Below, one piece after another: positions 1 to 8,169 of a DNA stretch of 20,870 nucleotides. Position numbers and translations under genes: made by a program. Every line of letters starts with the position of its first letter. Within the stretch, counting starts at the first letter, position 1. The notes under the pieces are model-generated. The model saw nothing but the letters and a program-made list of their open reading frames with translations. It was not told the origin of the DNA and ran no database searches. Source of the stretch: Nitrososphaeraceae archaeon (GTDB lineage Archaea; Thermoproteota; Nitrososphaeria; Nitrososphaerales; Nitrososphaeraceae); the NCBI GenBank assembly GCA_025937665.1, contig JAICQW010000009.1:1-20870 (forward strand), read 5' to 3'.

Positions 1-516
1 AAGCCTGATTATATTCAAATTAAAGATGTATCACTAGATCTGAACGAAAAATTTGATGTAATATTTGTGGGATGGATGGATCCCGGAGTTGATTTTAGAA
101 AAGCTATAGCAAATAGCACGGACATTGTCGTAACAACTCTCGATCAGGGAATTAGCTTGGGAGCAGAATTTGAAGAGTTTGGATTTCGTAGGATAGCTTG
201 GTGGAGGACTCCTTCCTGGCTGGATGTAAACTATCAGATTATGAATAAATATTATACAAAGATGTCAAACCAGATATATGAAAAACTGTTTGATTTACGT
301 GGTGCACACAATCTATGGTATATTTATACCAAGGATTTAGAGTATGGTGTTACAATTAAGAATGCATTAATTCATTCCCAACAAGAGAATCAAGCTAAAT
401 ATGATTTTGAAGGGGTGATGGATGAATGTGGTTTTGAATATTCTGAAGATTCACAATTTTCAAAAAAAGTTGATAAGAATAGTTTGTATTCATTATGGAA
501 TATCGAATTTGAATAG
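1..516 (+). CDS. 3' end of an unrecognised gene (171 residues visible)
   Basis: The reading frame is open from the first base of the window to TAG at 514-516, so the gene begins outside the window. A GTG at 67 could serve as a start, but the frame upstream of it (KPDYIQIKDVSLDL...) reads as normal protein, so I treat the gene as truncated. I do not recognise the family. The stretch FDVIFVGWMDPGVDF recalls the strand 4 region of Rossmann-fold SAM methyltransferases, where an acidic strand is followed by a Pro/Gly-rich loop, but this is a weak resemblance and the SAM-binding motif I would lie outside the window. The C-terminal half is rich in aromatic and charged residues and has no membrane segment. 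It converges with the glycosylase gene that ends 15 bp further on. Confidence 0.8.
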   Translation, partial: KPDYIQIKDVSLDLNEKFDVIFVGWMDPGVDFRKAIANSTDIVVTTLDQGISLGAEFEEFGFRRIAWWRTPSWLDVNYQIMNKYYTKMSNQIYEKLFDLRGAHNLWYIYTKDLEYGVTIKNALIHSQQENQAKYDFEGVMDECGFEYSEDSQFSKKVDKNSLYSLWNIEFE

Positions 517-531
517 CTCGTATGGTAATCG

Positions 532-1410
532 TTACCATTTTTTCATCTCAAGATTTCGAATATGATAGAAGAGATATTGTTGTGCATATCCACCATATTT
601 ACCAAAATGGTTTCTCATTATTTCTGACAAGATTGAATATTGGTTATCGCTTAGTTTTTTATTCGCATTCATCTTAGTTGAATTTCTACTGTTAATTAGC
701 CTGTGGTAGTACTTGAAAATTGCACGACTCATCCATACGTCAATTGGAAATGCTTCTGTTTTTTCTAGAGAAAATAACAAAATGCAATCTGCTATTTTAT
801 TTCCTATTCCATAAACACTAGTTAGTTTTTTTCTTGCTTCATCATATTTAGAGCGATATAATTCGTCAACTGTTAAAGCTCCTGTAACAACTTTTTCTGC
901 AATTGATTTGATAGCTTTTGCTCTATATCCAACACTGCACGAACACAAGTCATTGATAGATGCGTTGTATAGATTCTCCATTGTGGGAAATGTAAAGAAT
1001 ATCTTGTTATCGATCTCCTTTTTAACACCAAATTTCCGGGATAAATTTTTTAACATCATTCGTATCATTGAGATATTTGTGTTACTCGAACAAGCAAAAG
1101 AAATCATACACTGATAGGGATCTTGACGTATCAAGCGTAATCCTCCATATTTTTTTAGTAGGTTTAATAAGATTGAATCATTGGAAAAACCTGCAAAAAT
1201 CTCTTGAATATTATCATCTAATCGAAAGATGAAATATTGCCAATTATCAAGCTTTGGATTCGAATAAAATTCTATTTCTCTATCTGTGATTGTAAATTTT
1301 AGAATAAAATTTCCATAAGTTCCATACCATGAATTTTCATATTTTTCCCACAAAAACATCTGTCCGCTATTGATACTAATTTCAGGATTAAATCTAGAAT
1401 CTAACAGCAT
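532..1410 (-). CDS. ogg: 8-oxoguanine DNA glycosylase, OGG1 type (HhH-GPD)
   Basis: Base-excision repair enzyme, expected to remove 8-oxoguanine opposite C and to act as a beta-lyase. The 292 residues follow the OGG1 layout. An N-terminal OGG_N-like domain has GQMFLWEKYENSWYG at about 16-30, matching the GQSFRW region of human OGG1. QDPYQCMISFACSSNTNIS at 96-114 matches the family's QDPxECLFSFICSSNNNI. The helix-hairpin-helix and GPD loop are at 200-224, with YGIGNKIADC (catalytic Lys205) and PIDVW (catalytic Asp224). The end, FGKYGGYAQQYLF at 269-281, matches the family's WGxYAGWAQ helix. ATG start at 1410. The small CxxC protein gene ends 9 bp upstream, so the two are probably co-transcribed. 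Family assignment is firm, though lesion preference is inferred. Confidence 0.93.
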   Translation of the reverse strand: MLLDSRFNPEISINSGQMFLWEKYENSWYGTYGNFILKFTITDREIEFYSNPKLDNWQYFIFRLDDNIQEIFAGFSNDSILLNLLKKYGGLRLIRQDPYQCMISFACSSNTNISMIRMMLKNLSRKFGVKKEIDNKIFFTFPTMENLYNASINDLCSCSVGYRAKAIKSIAEKVVTGALTVDELYRSKYDEARKKLTSVYGIGNKIADCILLFSLEKTEAFPIDVWMSRAIFKYYHRLINSRNSTKMNANKKLSDNQYSILSEIMRNHFGKYGGYAQQYLFYHIRNLEMKKW

Positions 1411-1419
1411 TTGTAAATT

Positions 1420-1638
1420 TTATTCAACATTATTCTTATCAGGCTTTAATAATTCTCTAGTTTTCACCAAATCTGTCTCCAAAGCTTCAATTATCTTGGG
1501 AATTTCTTTTAGAGAACACTCCAAACATATATTCTGCAATGAGAGAGGATATGTAAAATATTTTTCTTGCATCTGAATATCTTTTTTACAACTTATGCAT
1601 TTTTTTATTTTATAGGGATCTGTATTTTTTATTATCAT
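1420..1638 (-). CDS. Small protein with two CxxC pairs (putative zinc-binding), 72 aa
   Basis: Unrecognised small protein. Cys14-x2-Cys17 (CISC) and Cys38-x2-Cys41 (CLEC), 20 residues apart, form the pattern of a single zinc-ribbon-like site. They are followed by an acidic/basic helix (KEIPKIIEALETDLVKTRELL) that could be a short coiled coil. ATG start at 1638. It lies 9 bp upstream of the OGG1-type glycosylase on the same strand, which suggests one transcript and possibly a DNA-repair-linked role, but that is inference from position only. The four cysteines in sensible spacing and the operon-like position argue that it is a real gene. Confidence 0.7.
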   Translation of the reverse strand: MIIKNTDPYKIKKCISCKKDIQMQEKYFTYPLSLQNICLECSLKEIPKIIEALETDLVKTRELLKPDKNNVE

Positions 1639-1689
1639 ATAGAAATCAATCGTTCATGATGATTAAAGATATATTAAATTTTTAATGGT

Positions 1690-2922
1690 TTATTGGTTTG
1701 GTTGACTTGCAAAATTACTCTCCAGTGCAATCTTCAATTGTCTAAAATATTTGTTCGTAGTTATCTCTCCGTCATCTCCTACTGAAATTAAATTAAAGTT
1801 TGGAGTATCTAAGGATACAAAGTCCCATTTCCAGTATGCTAGCCCCCAAATACCAAGATCCTTAAAGGTCTTTACAAACTGATTTGCTTCCTGTTGATTT
1901 ATGTCACTTTCAAAAGGATTTATCTCGTAAACCGATGCCCCCTCTTCGTTGACAATCTGCTCTCGTAGTACATTGTTCCATTCACCTACGTATATTGGGA
2001 CTCCAGTGATGTTTGAAGCTCTAAGAAAGGTATCCAATCTGGCAGCCTGATATGAGCCTACTGTTGGTAACCCGTAAATACTTATTTTAAAAACAATGTT
2101 GGTGCTGTTCTGTGGCTTCATTTTTGCCAAATTTTCTGGTATTAAAGTTATGGGACTCTTTAGATCCACAGGAATGTTCATACTGTAAACAAGTTCTTTG
2201 CTTGTTAATTTCCTTAATTCATTAACCATAAATGTATTAAACTTTCCAATTTTTTCCCATTGATCGACACTGTGAACCTGTGGCTCACTGAGAATTTCGT
2301 AACCTAAAGTGCTTTTATGGCTGTCAAGAGTGCCTGCTATTTTTTTCAAAAATTCAGCTTGTAGAGTCCAACCGTCAGTACCATTAGTGTCCTTCACAGC
2401 TCGATTCCACCAATCTGTCCACCATGCTTTTGCAGGCGCATATTTGGGTCCACCACCATTTCCAGCAGGATAAGACGGATTATCTTGAAATAGGAAAGAA
2501 GGAAATCCTGTTCCTCTTTGTGGATTAAACCAGGAAGAAGTATGGAACTGGTGGTTGTCATAAATGACATTAACATTATACTTATCTGCGGCTTGTGCAA
2601 CAGATTGTAGCTCAAGCATAAAATTAGTTGGATCTCTTTCATAAGATTCCCAATAAAATACGAACCTTACATGATTCATCCCAGCCTCTGAAATTAGTCT
2701 AAAACTATCATCAAAATAGTTGGCTGGCATAATACTTCCTATAGTTCTGCTCTGTGGCATACTTGTATGATACCCTTTCATATTTACGCCAAAGAATATT
2801 TGCTCTGACTGCTGAGCGTGAGAATAGAGTACAAATGAATTAGTTAACAACAAGGAGGAAATTACAACTGACAAAACTAATTTAAAACTAATAACGTCTC
2901 TTGTTAAACCAATACTACGCAT
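1690..2922 (-). CDS. Secreted glycoside hydrolase family 5-like protein (cellulase/endoglucanase fold)
   Basis: Predicted secreted beta-glycanase-like protein with a (beta/alpha)8 barrel. Using the ATG at 2922, residues 1-36 form a signal peptide: basic Arg2, Arg8 and Lys14, hydrophobic core 15-32, and a likely cut after SHA36. GH5-like landmarks, in this numbering, are MNHVRFVFYW (Arg86), YDNHQ (His124), EILSEPQ with candidate acid/base Glu213, IYVGEW with candidate nucleophile Glu314, and AYWKWDF near 362. The Asn that normally precedes the acid/base Glu (NEP) is Ser here. In-frame TTG at 2967 and ATG at 2946 would give 425 or 418 residues. I prefer 2922 because a TATA-like box lies about 28 bp before it and the signal peptide then has a normal length. 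Substrate is unknown. Asn-x-Ser/Thr sites are present, as is common in secreted archaeal proteins. Confidence 0.82.
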   Translation of the reverse strand: MRSIGLTRDVISFKLVLSVVISSLLLTNSFVLYSHAQQSEQIFFGVNMKGYHTSMPQSRTIGSIMPANYFDDSFRLISEAGMNHVRFVFYWESYERDPTNFMLELQSVAQAADKYNVNVIYDNHQFHTSSWFNPQRGTGFPSFLFQDNPSYPAGNGGGPKYAPAKAWWTDWWNRAVKDTNGTDGWTLQAEFLKKIAGTLDSHKSTLGYEILSEPQVHSVDQWEKIGKFNTFMVNELRKLTSKELVYSMNIPVDLKSPITLIPENLAKMKPQNSTNIVFKISIYGLPTVGSYQAARLDTFLRASNITGVPIYVGEWNNVLREQIVNEEGASVYEINPFESDINQQEANQFVKTFKDLGIWGLAYWKWDFVSLDTPNFNLISVGDDGEITTNKYFRQLKIALESNFASQPNQ

Positions 2923-2944
2923 TTGATCTAGGGTAAATACTAAC

Positions 2945-2956
2945 ATTATAAAATAG
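2945..2956 (-). promoter_or_regulatory. TATA-like box for the GH5-like gene
   Basis: Reads CTATTTTATAAT on the minus strand. Its centre is about 28 bp upstream of the ATG at 2922, the distance expected between an archaeal TATA box and a leaderless transcript start. It supports 2922 over the longer TTG and ATG alternatives, since transcripts would begin downstream of those codons. TATA-like strings are common in AT-rich DNA, so this is suggestive only. Confidence 0.4.
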
Positions 2957-3014
2957 TTTCCAGGCAATCACTTGTGCTATATTGATTCTGATTGAGATTC
3001 TAGCTCAATTTTTC

Positions 3015-4277
3015 TTAATTTACTTCCACAATCTGGCCATTATCTGGAGCTATTGCATCAAAACCATATTTTTCCTTGATTTCAGAAGCGAATTTTGTAC
3101 ATGACATATCATCACCATGAACAGTAAGAACTCTTGGATTACCTTTGATTTTGTTAAGTATCTCAAATAGTTCTGTTCTACTACTATGCCCGGAAAATTC
3201 ATAATGTTTTACTTCTGCCAGACTTTTCTTTGTCTTTCCATTATAAGATACAAGTCCTTTTTCAAGGAGTAGTCGACCTGGAGTACCTTTACCCTGATAC
3301 GATACCAATGCAATACCATTATTGGGATTCTTCGCTATTTCCTGCAAATAGAACAATGCTGTTCCACCTACGAGCATTCCTGCAGGTGAGATTATTACTC
3401 CTGGTTCTTTTACCAAATGTTTTCTTCTTTGCCATCCTTTAACCCATTCAATTTCCGTTATTATTTTCTTAAATCCCTCAGGATCTCTTAGAAATAACGG
3501 GTTTCTTAGCATTATTTCATTAGCTTTTAGTGCCATCCCATCCATGGATATTCTATGTTTGAAATTGTTAACTTTCAAAACACATGCTATCTCTTGTGCT
3601 CTTTCTACTGAAAAGGCGGGTATGAAGAGTGTTCCCCCTCTTTCAACCACATTATGAGCAAATTGTACCAGATTTTTTTCTGATTCTTCCCTTGGTGCCT
3701 GTTCTGTTTGAGAATAGGTACTTTCAATAATTAGGATATCAACTTCGGGTAAATCTAAATCTGCAGGTCTCAGTAATTTTGAACCTCTTTTATTAATATC
3801 ACCTGTGTAAAAAATACGCTTTCCTTCAACTTCTACGAGTATTGAGGAACCGCCGATAATGTGTCCAGATTCGTACAAGGTAATTTCCATGTCATTAACC
3901 AAATGCTTTTCCTTATACTGTAAGGTCTTTGAATGACTCATCATATTGTTCAAATCTGCATATTCAAAGGGCAAATAAAATCCAGATATTTTGAGCATAT
4001 CTTCAATAAGTAAATCAGAAAGTTCGAATGTTGGGTTTGTTCCCAAGACTGAGATATTAGAACCGGACAAAAACAGTGATGGGATATATCCCGAATGATC
4101 CAAATGCGCGTGCGTAAGAACTACCGTGCTGATATCTTTTGGCCGCACGTGAATTGGAAAAGATGGTTCTCTCTTTAACATCACGCCATAATCTAACAAA
4201 ATATTAGTATTGTTTGATGTTACCAGAAATCCTGAACGTCCGACTTCTTTGCCGGAACCTAAAATGGTTATTTTCAT
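3015..4277 (-). CDS. Beta-CASP metallo-beta-lactamase ribonuclease (archaeal CPSF-like, no KH domains)
   Basis: Predicted zinc-dependent endo/exoribonuclease for RNA maturation or decay. Metallo-beta-lactamase motifs: HAHLDH at 56-61 (motif 2), His139 in SGHIIGG (motif 3) and Asp160 in YTGDIN (motif 4). Beta-CASP features: IESTYS around Glu185, a large inserted domain about 190-350 with SPAGML at 297-302, FSGHSSR at 361-367 and the C-terminal VHGDD at 386-390. The protein starts directly at the metallo-beta-lactamase fold (MKITILGSGKEVGRSG), so it lacks the N-terminal KH domains of aCPSF1. Its 420 residues fit the shorter aCPSF2 type. aRNase J is the alternative. ATG start at 4277. It is divergent from the kinase gene at 4385 with a 107-bp shared promoter region. 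Confidence 0.9.
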   Translation of the reverse strand: MKITILGSGKEVGRSGFLVTSNNTNILLDYGVMLKREPSFPIHVRPKDISTVVLTHAHLDHSGYIPSLFLSGSNISVLGTNPTFELSDLLIEDMLKISGFYLPFEYADLNNMMSHSKTLQYKEKHLVNDMEITLYESGHIIGGSSILVEVEGKRIFYTGDINKRGSKLLRPADLDLPEVDILIIESTYSQTEQAPREESEKNLVQFAHNVVERGGTLFIPAFSVERAQEIACVLKVNNFKHRISMDGMALKANEIMLRNPLFLRDPEGFKKIITEIEWVKGWQRRKHLVKEPGVIISPAGMLVGGTALFYLQEIAKNPNNGIALVSYQGKGTPGRLLLEKGLVSYNGKTKKSLAEVKHYEFSGHSSRTELFEILNKIKGNPRVLTVHGDDMSCTKFASEIKEKYGFDAIAPDNGQIVEVN

Positions 4278-4384
4278 ATAATAATCTCTTGTTTAAATAG
4301 ACGGGTTTTAAGTCTTTCATTTTTCTCCAGTAGTAATCAAATTATAAACGACAGAATAAATTAGAGTTACTGTAATTATAAAAT

Positions 4385-4957
4385 TTGTCAAGAATCGTTA
4401 TTACTGGCAATCCGGGAGTGGGAAAACGTACTATTAGCAAATTGTTATCAAAAAGGTTAGGATTCAAATTAATCAATCTAAATGAATTTGTAATAAAAAA
4501 TAAGCTAGTTTACCCCGATAAGACTCTAGGTGTATATGATGTGCACATAAAAAAAGCATCATTACTGCTAAGAAAGGAAATTAAGCTATGTGACGATGTG
4601 ATTATTTCAGGACACCTTGCTCCGTACTTGCTGATGCCCAATCACGCTGATTTGGTCGTGGTCCTACGACGTTCGCCGCGATATCTTTTACAGACATTTA
4701 AGGAAAGAGAATATACAATATCGAAAATAAGACAGAATATAACAAGCGAGATTCTTGGTATAACGTTGTATGACAGCATGAAAAAATTTGGAAAGCAAAA
4801 AATCATTGAATTTGACACCACAAAAACATCTAGCAAAGACATTATCAAACGCCTAATTGAGGCACTAAATGATGATTCAAAAAGGACAATGGAGACTATT
4901 GATTGGATGCCTATATTAAAACATCAACAGGACATTTTGGACCTGATATCATACTAA
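4385..4957 (+). CDS. Adenylate kinase-like NTPase, AK6/Fap7 family
   Basis: P-loop nucleoside monophosphate kinase-like protein of 190 residues. In eukaryotes and archaea the AK6/Fap7 family joins ATPase/adenylate kinase activity with a role in small-subunit ribosome maturation. Seen here: Walker A GNPGVGKRT at 8-16, an NMP-binding region around NEFVIKN (33-39) and YDVHIKKASLLL (51-62), the family's GHLAPYLL at 76-83, the strand ADLVVVLRRSP (88-98), and a lid-like arginine-rich segment with KEREYTISKIRQNITSEI (106-123). FDTTKTS (143-149) fits the family's conserved C-terminal DTT. Start is TTG at 4385, and the glycine loop follows within a few residues, as usual for the family. The last 20 residues are an unassigned tail. 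General adenylate kinase is excluded by length and by the GHL motif. Confidence 0.83.
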   Translation: MSRIVITGNPGVGKRTISKLLSKRLGFKLINLNEFVIKNKLVYPDKTLGVYDVHIKKASLLLRKEIKLCDDVIISGHLAPYLLMPNHADLVVVLRRSPRYLLQTFKEREYTISKIRQNITSEILGITLYDSMKKFGKQKIIEFDTTKTSSKDIIKRLIEALNDDSKRTMETIDWMPILKHQQDILDLISY

Positions 4958-5024
4958 CTGCAAAACAACAATCTCAATTGCCAATACTAGGAATCTTTAC
5001 CCTTATCCACCCAATCTAACAGGA

Positions 5025-5037
5025 TTTAAATAATAAA
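5025..5037 (+). promoter_or_regulatory. TATA-like box for the hydantoinase-like gene
   Basis: TTTAAATAATAAA preceded by AGGA, a plausible BRE/TATA pair. Its centre is about 38 bp upstream of the ATG at 5069, which would give a transcript start near 5055-5058 and a 5' leader of roughly 12 nt. Confidence 0.5.
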
Positions 5038-5038
5038 T

Positions 5039-5060
5039 GATGATGAGAAAAAACATCATC
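5039..5060 (+). repeat. Perfect 7-bp inverted repeat between TATA box and start codon
   Basis: GATGATG (5039-5045) and CATCATC (5054-5060) are separated by the A-rich 8-mer AGAAAAAA. The element begins 2 bp after the TATA-like box and spans the expected transcription start of the hydantoinase-like gene. It could be a repressor site, or a small hairpin if the transcript starts early. It may also be chance. Confidence 0.4.
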
Positions 5061-5068
5061 CGGTTTTC

Positions 5069-7189
5069 ATGATGCGTAGAGTAAGAATTGGTGTTGATGT
5101 TGGGGGTACGTTTACCAAATCAGTAGCAATAGATATGGACACTGGTAGGATAATCGGAAAGGTTACGGTTCCAACCTCTCATTTCTCACAAGAGGGCGTA
5201 TCAACCGGTATTGTAGAATCACTAATCAAACTTATACGCAAGGAAGGCATCAATGAATCAAATATTGAATTAATATCGCACAGTACAACACAGGCTGTAA
5301 ATGCATTATTAGAAGGCGACACGACAAAGGTAGGAATTATTGGGATGGGAGTAAGTTTGGAAAAAAATGATATCATGAAAAGAACAAACCTGGGTAATGT
5401 TAAGTTGGGACCTAACAAATATTTGAAAACATGCTATAGATTTTTGGATACTTCAAAGTTCTTGGATGAAAAAGAAATTTCACAAGTAATAAAAGAATTG
5501 AAGGATGAGGGAGCAACGGTTCTTATTGTTAGTGAAGCATATGGCGTTGATGATCCTAGTAATGAATTATATGTTATGAAAAAATCAAATTTACCAGCAA
5601 CTGCAGGTCATGAACTAACAGGAATATACGGTCTGGAAATAAGGACACTAACTGCCGCAATAAATGCTAGTATCTTATTAAAGGCCATTGGTACCGCAAA
5701 ATATGTTGAAAAAGCTGTTCGTCAACAAGAAATTTCCGCTCCGCTCACAATAATGAAGGGGGATGGTGGTGTAACTGATATGAATACTTTTAAGACTAAA
5801 CCAATTTTGACAGTTTTATCAGGACCCGCTGCAAGCGTCGCAGGGGCTCTGTTACATTTAAGAATACTTAATGGGATTTTCATAGAGGTTGGTGGAACAT
5901 CAACAAATATTTGTGTCATAAAAAATGGTAAACCTGAGATCAAATACGTTACCATAATGGAGCATCCAACATGTATAAAATCATTAGATGTGAGAGTCGT
6001 CGGAATAGCTGGTGGTTCTCTTGTGAGATGGTCGGGGAAAAAAATAACCGATGTAGGACCTAGGTCTGCACATATTTCCGGTTTAAAGTATTCGTGTTTC
6101 GCTGAACCTCAAGAATTAGAAGGAGGACAAATAGTAACATTCATGCCAAGAGAAGGGGACCCGATTGATTATATTGGAATCGAAGCTGGTGCTGGTAAGA
6201 GGTTTGCGATAACCACCACTTGTGCTGCTAACGCTTTGGGAATAATCCCGGATAATGATTATGCAAAAGGGGATAAAGAATCTGCACAACTAGCGTTGTC
6301 AATCTTGGGACAGAGATTAGGTATGAATATGGAAGAGGTAGCAAACAAAATTCTAGATATTTCAACCAAAAAGATACTTCAGACTATTAGAACTTTAATC
6401 AGAGAATACAAATTAAAAGATGATAAATTTGTATTAATAGGTGGTGGCGGTGGTGCATCGGTCCTTGTTCCACTCATTGCACAGAGATTAGAGTGTCAAT
6501 TTAGAATAGCTGACAATTCAGAAGTCATATCCTCTATTGGTGTTTGTACTGCATCAATTCGAGAAGAAAGGGAAAAGATAATAGATAAACCCAAACCTGA
6601 TGACATATCTCTCTTTATTCAAGAAGTTGAAAAAATCGCTATTTCCAAAGGTGCGCTTCCTGAATCGATATCTAGTCAATCTGAATATATAAGTGAGAAG
6701 TCTCTTTTACGTGTTACTGTTTATGGTAATATGAAGTTAGATGTCAGTGTTAATGATGCAAAAGAAATTGATGATGAGGAAGCGGAGGTATTGGCGTGTG
6801 AGCTCTTTGGTATCAATGAAGGTGTACATAGAATATTTAATATGAAAGATTATTACATTTTTGCATGTGAAATACATAAAAAGAAATTGTTTTTGAAATC
6901 AAGGAAACAGCCCGTTCTGGTACTAGATAAATTTGGTCATGTGAGAGTATCTATTGAAAATGCTGATATCTACAGTGGCAGTCCTCATGAAATGAAAGAA
7001 AAAATTGAATCATTAATTGATCAACATGGTTTCTCAAAAGACGAACTCGCGCCACAAATACACATTGTTGATGGAAAAAGAATTTTGGATTTTTCTAGCT
7101 TGTCGTCCACTGCACATGTCCTTAAAGCAGTAACAGATGAGTTAGATAGAAGCGTAAACAATCAGGTAACAATAATTATTAAGGTATAA
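5069..7189 (+). CDS. Hydantoinase A/5-oxoprolinase-family protein, solitary, with extended C-terminus
   Basis: ASKHA-fold protein of the HyuA/OplaH family, whose members use ATP to activate and open cyclic amides or to carboxylate ketones. Seen: phosphate-1 loop DVGGTFTKS at 10-18, ISHSTTQAVNALLEG at 69-83, the hinge LSGPAASVAGA at 250-260, the phosphate-2 loop EVGGTSTN at 273-280 followed by ICVIKNGKP, VGIAGGS at 311-317, and the glycine-rich GGGGGAS at 458-464. The HyuA-like part ends near residue 500. About 200 further residues do not match anything I recognise. No hyuB-like partner gene is adjacent, so the substrate and even the hydantoinase activity are uncertain. Start ATG ATG at 5069, and either codon could be used. 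It has its own TATA box and converges with the PRPP synthetase gene, 9 bp apart. Confidence 0.85.
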   Translation: MMRRVRIGVDVGGTFTKSVAIDMDTGRIIGKVTVPTSHFSQEGVSTGIVESLIKLIRKEGINESNIELISHSTTQAVNALLEGDTTKVGIIGMGVSLEKNDIMKRTNLGNVKLGPNKYLKTCYRFLDTSKFLDEKEISQVIKELKDEGATVLIVSEAYGVDDPSNELYVMKKSNLPATAGHELTGIYGLEIRTLTAAINASILLKAIGTAKYVEKAVRQQEISAPLTIMKGDGGVTDMNTFKTKPILTVLSGPAASVAGALLHLRILNGIFIEVGGTSTNICVIKNGKPEIKYVTIMEHPTCIKSLDVRVVGIAGGSLVRWSGKKITDVGPRSAHISGLKYSCFAEPQELEGGQIVTFMPREGDPIDYIGIEAGAGKRFAITTTCAANALGIIPDNDYAKGDKESAQLALSILGQRLGMNMEEVANKILDISTKKILQTIRTLIREYKLKDDKFVLIGGGGGASVLVPLIAQRLECQFRIADNSEVISSIGVCTASIREEREKIIDKPKPDDISLFIQEVEKIAISKGALPESISSQSEYISEKSLLRVTVYGNMKLDVSVNDAKEIDDEEAEVLACELFGINEGVHRIFNMKDYYIFACEIHKKKLFLKSRKQPVLVLDKFGHVRVSIENADIYSGSPHEMKEKIESLIDQHGFSKDELAPQIHIVDGKRILDFSSLSSTAHVLKAVTDELDRSVNNQVTIIIKV

Positions 7190-7198
7190 AGAGAGATA

Positions 7199-8104
7199 TT
7201 ATCTAAAACAAAGATAATGATTTAAGAAATAATGCGATATAACACTGCTTAAATCAACTTTAGCAAATTCATTGGGAATTGAATTTGTGGATATTATCTC
7301 CTTTATTCCGGCCTTGAGTAATTTTTCTTTTGCATCATTGAGTAAGAGTGCGTGAGTACTTACGACATATATATTACCAATACTATTTTTTTTCAGAATT
7401 TCAGTAGCTTTTATGATACTATTACCAGTGCTTATCATATCATCCACAATAAGAGCATCTCTATTCTCCAATGGCGGTTGTTCGCTAAGTGAAATCGATA
7501 CGTCTCCGGTGAATCTATCTCGTGTTTTTATTAACGACAGCATATCTATATCGATAACACCTGCGAATTTCTTTGCTCTTTCTATTCCACCTTCATCAGG
7601 GGAAATGACTATGGGATTGTTCAAATTAATATTTTTTTTAATATAACTAGCTAAAGAGGGGACAGCACTTAGATCCACAGTTTCAAAAGAATAATTCAGT
7701 GATCCTGGATTATGGCTATCAATAGTTACTAACTTTGTAGCTCCTAGCGACGCCAAAATTCGTCCAATTAGATTAAGGGTTACTATCTCTCCGTCAACAA
7801 ATACCTTATCTTGTCTTGCGTATGCCAAGTACGGATTAACTACACAAATATCGCTGGCGCCGTCTTCTTTGCACTTGTGGATAATCATGAACAATTGCAT
7901 GAGATGCTGATCAGTAGGAGGGTATGTGGAATGAATTATGATGCAATTCTTTTTGGCTACATTATCGAGTCTGATTTTGCTTTCTCCGTCTGCAAATACA
8001 CGTAATTCGGTATTTTTATACGGCACATCCAGATCTATTGAAACCTTTTTTGCAAGAGATGAATTACGGTTATCTGAAATAATTAAAGTGTTGTTTTTTT
8101 GCAA
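7199..8104 (-). CDS. prs: Ribose-phosphate pyrophosphokinase (PRPP synthetase)
   Basis: Makes PRPP from ribose 5-phosphate and ATP for nucleotide, histidine and tryptophan synthesis. Numbering from TTG at 8104: FADGESKIRL at 37-46, the ATP-binding loop PYLAYARQDK at 91-100, VTIDSHN at 126-132 with the metal-binding His, ISPDEGGIERAKKFA at 167-181, and the PRPP loop VDDMISTGNS at 220-229. The frame continues upstream to a TTG at 8134, which would add 10 residues. I chose 8104 because the family begins just before its first strand (LIIS here) and because a TATA box at 8135-8144 puts the transcript start near 8113, downstream of 8134. The resulting 301 residues are normal for an archaeal enzyme. 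The C-terminus NHYLCFR is slightly longer than usual. Confidence 0.93.
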   Translation of the reverse strand: MQKNNTLIISDNRNSSLAKKVSIDLDVPYKNTELRVFADGESKIRLDNVAKKNCIIIHSTYPPTDQHLMQLFMIIHKCKEDGASDICVVNPYLAYARQDKVFVDGEIVTLNLIGRILASLGATKLVTIDSHNPGSLNYSFETVDLSAVPSLASYIKKNINLNNPIVISPDEGGIERAKKFAGVIDIDMLSLIKTRDRFTGDVSISLSEQPPLENRDALIVDDMISTGNSIIKATEILKKNSIGNIYVVSTHALLLNDAKEKLLKAGIKEIISTNSIPNEFAKVDLSSVISHYFLNHYLCFR

Positions 8105-8134
8105 TGTAAGAATATGAAAATATTTTTTGAACAA

Positions 8135-8144
8135 CTATTTAAAA
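8135..8144 (-). promoter_or_regulatory. TATA-like box for the PRPP synthetase gene
   Basis: Reads TTTTAAATAG on the minus strand. The predicted transcript start about 26 bp on (near 8113) lies 9 nt before the TTG at 8104, so this box helps decide the translation start. It sits between rnz and prs and implies that prs has its own promoter. Confidence 0.5.
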
Positions 8145-8169
8145 GTGTTAAATTAGCTTCATGAATTCG

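Noticed and set aside
4278..4384. Firm TATA assignments for the divergent RNase and kinase genes
   Set aside because: Several candidates (GTTTAAATAG near 4291, GGGTTTTAAG near 4303, TTATAAAC near 4341) conflict on spacing, so none was called.
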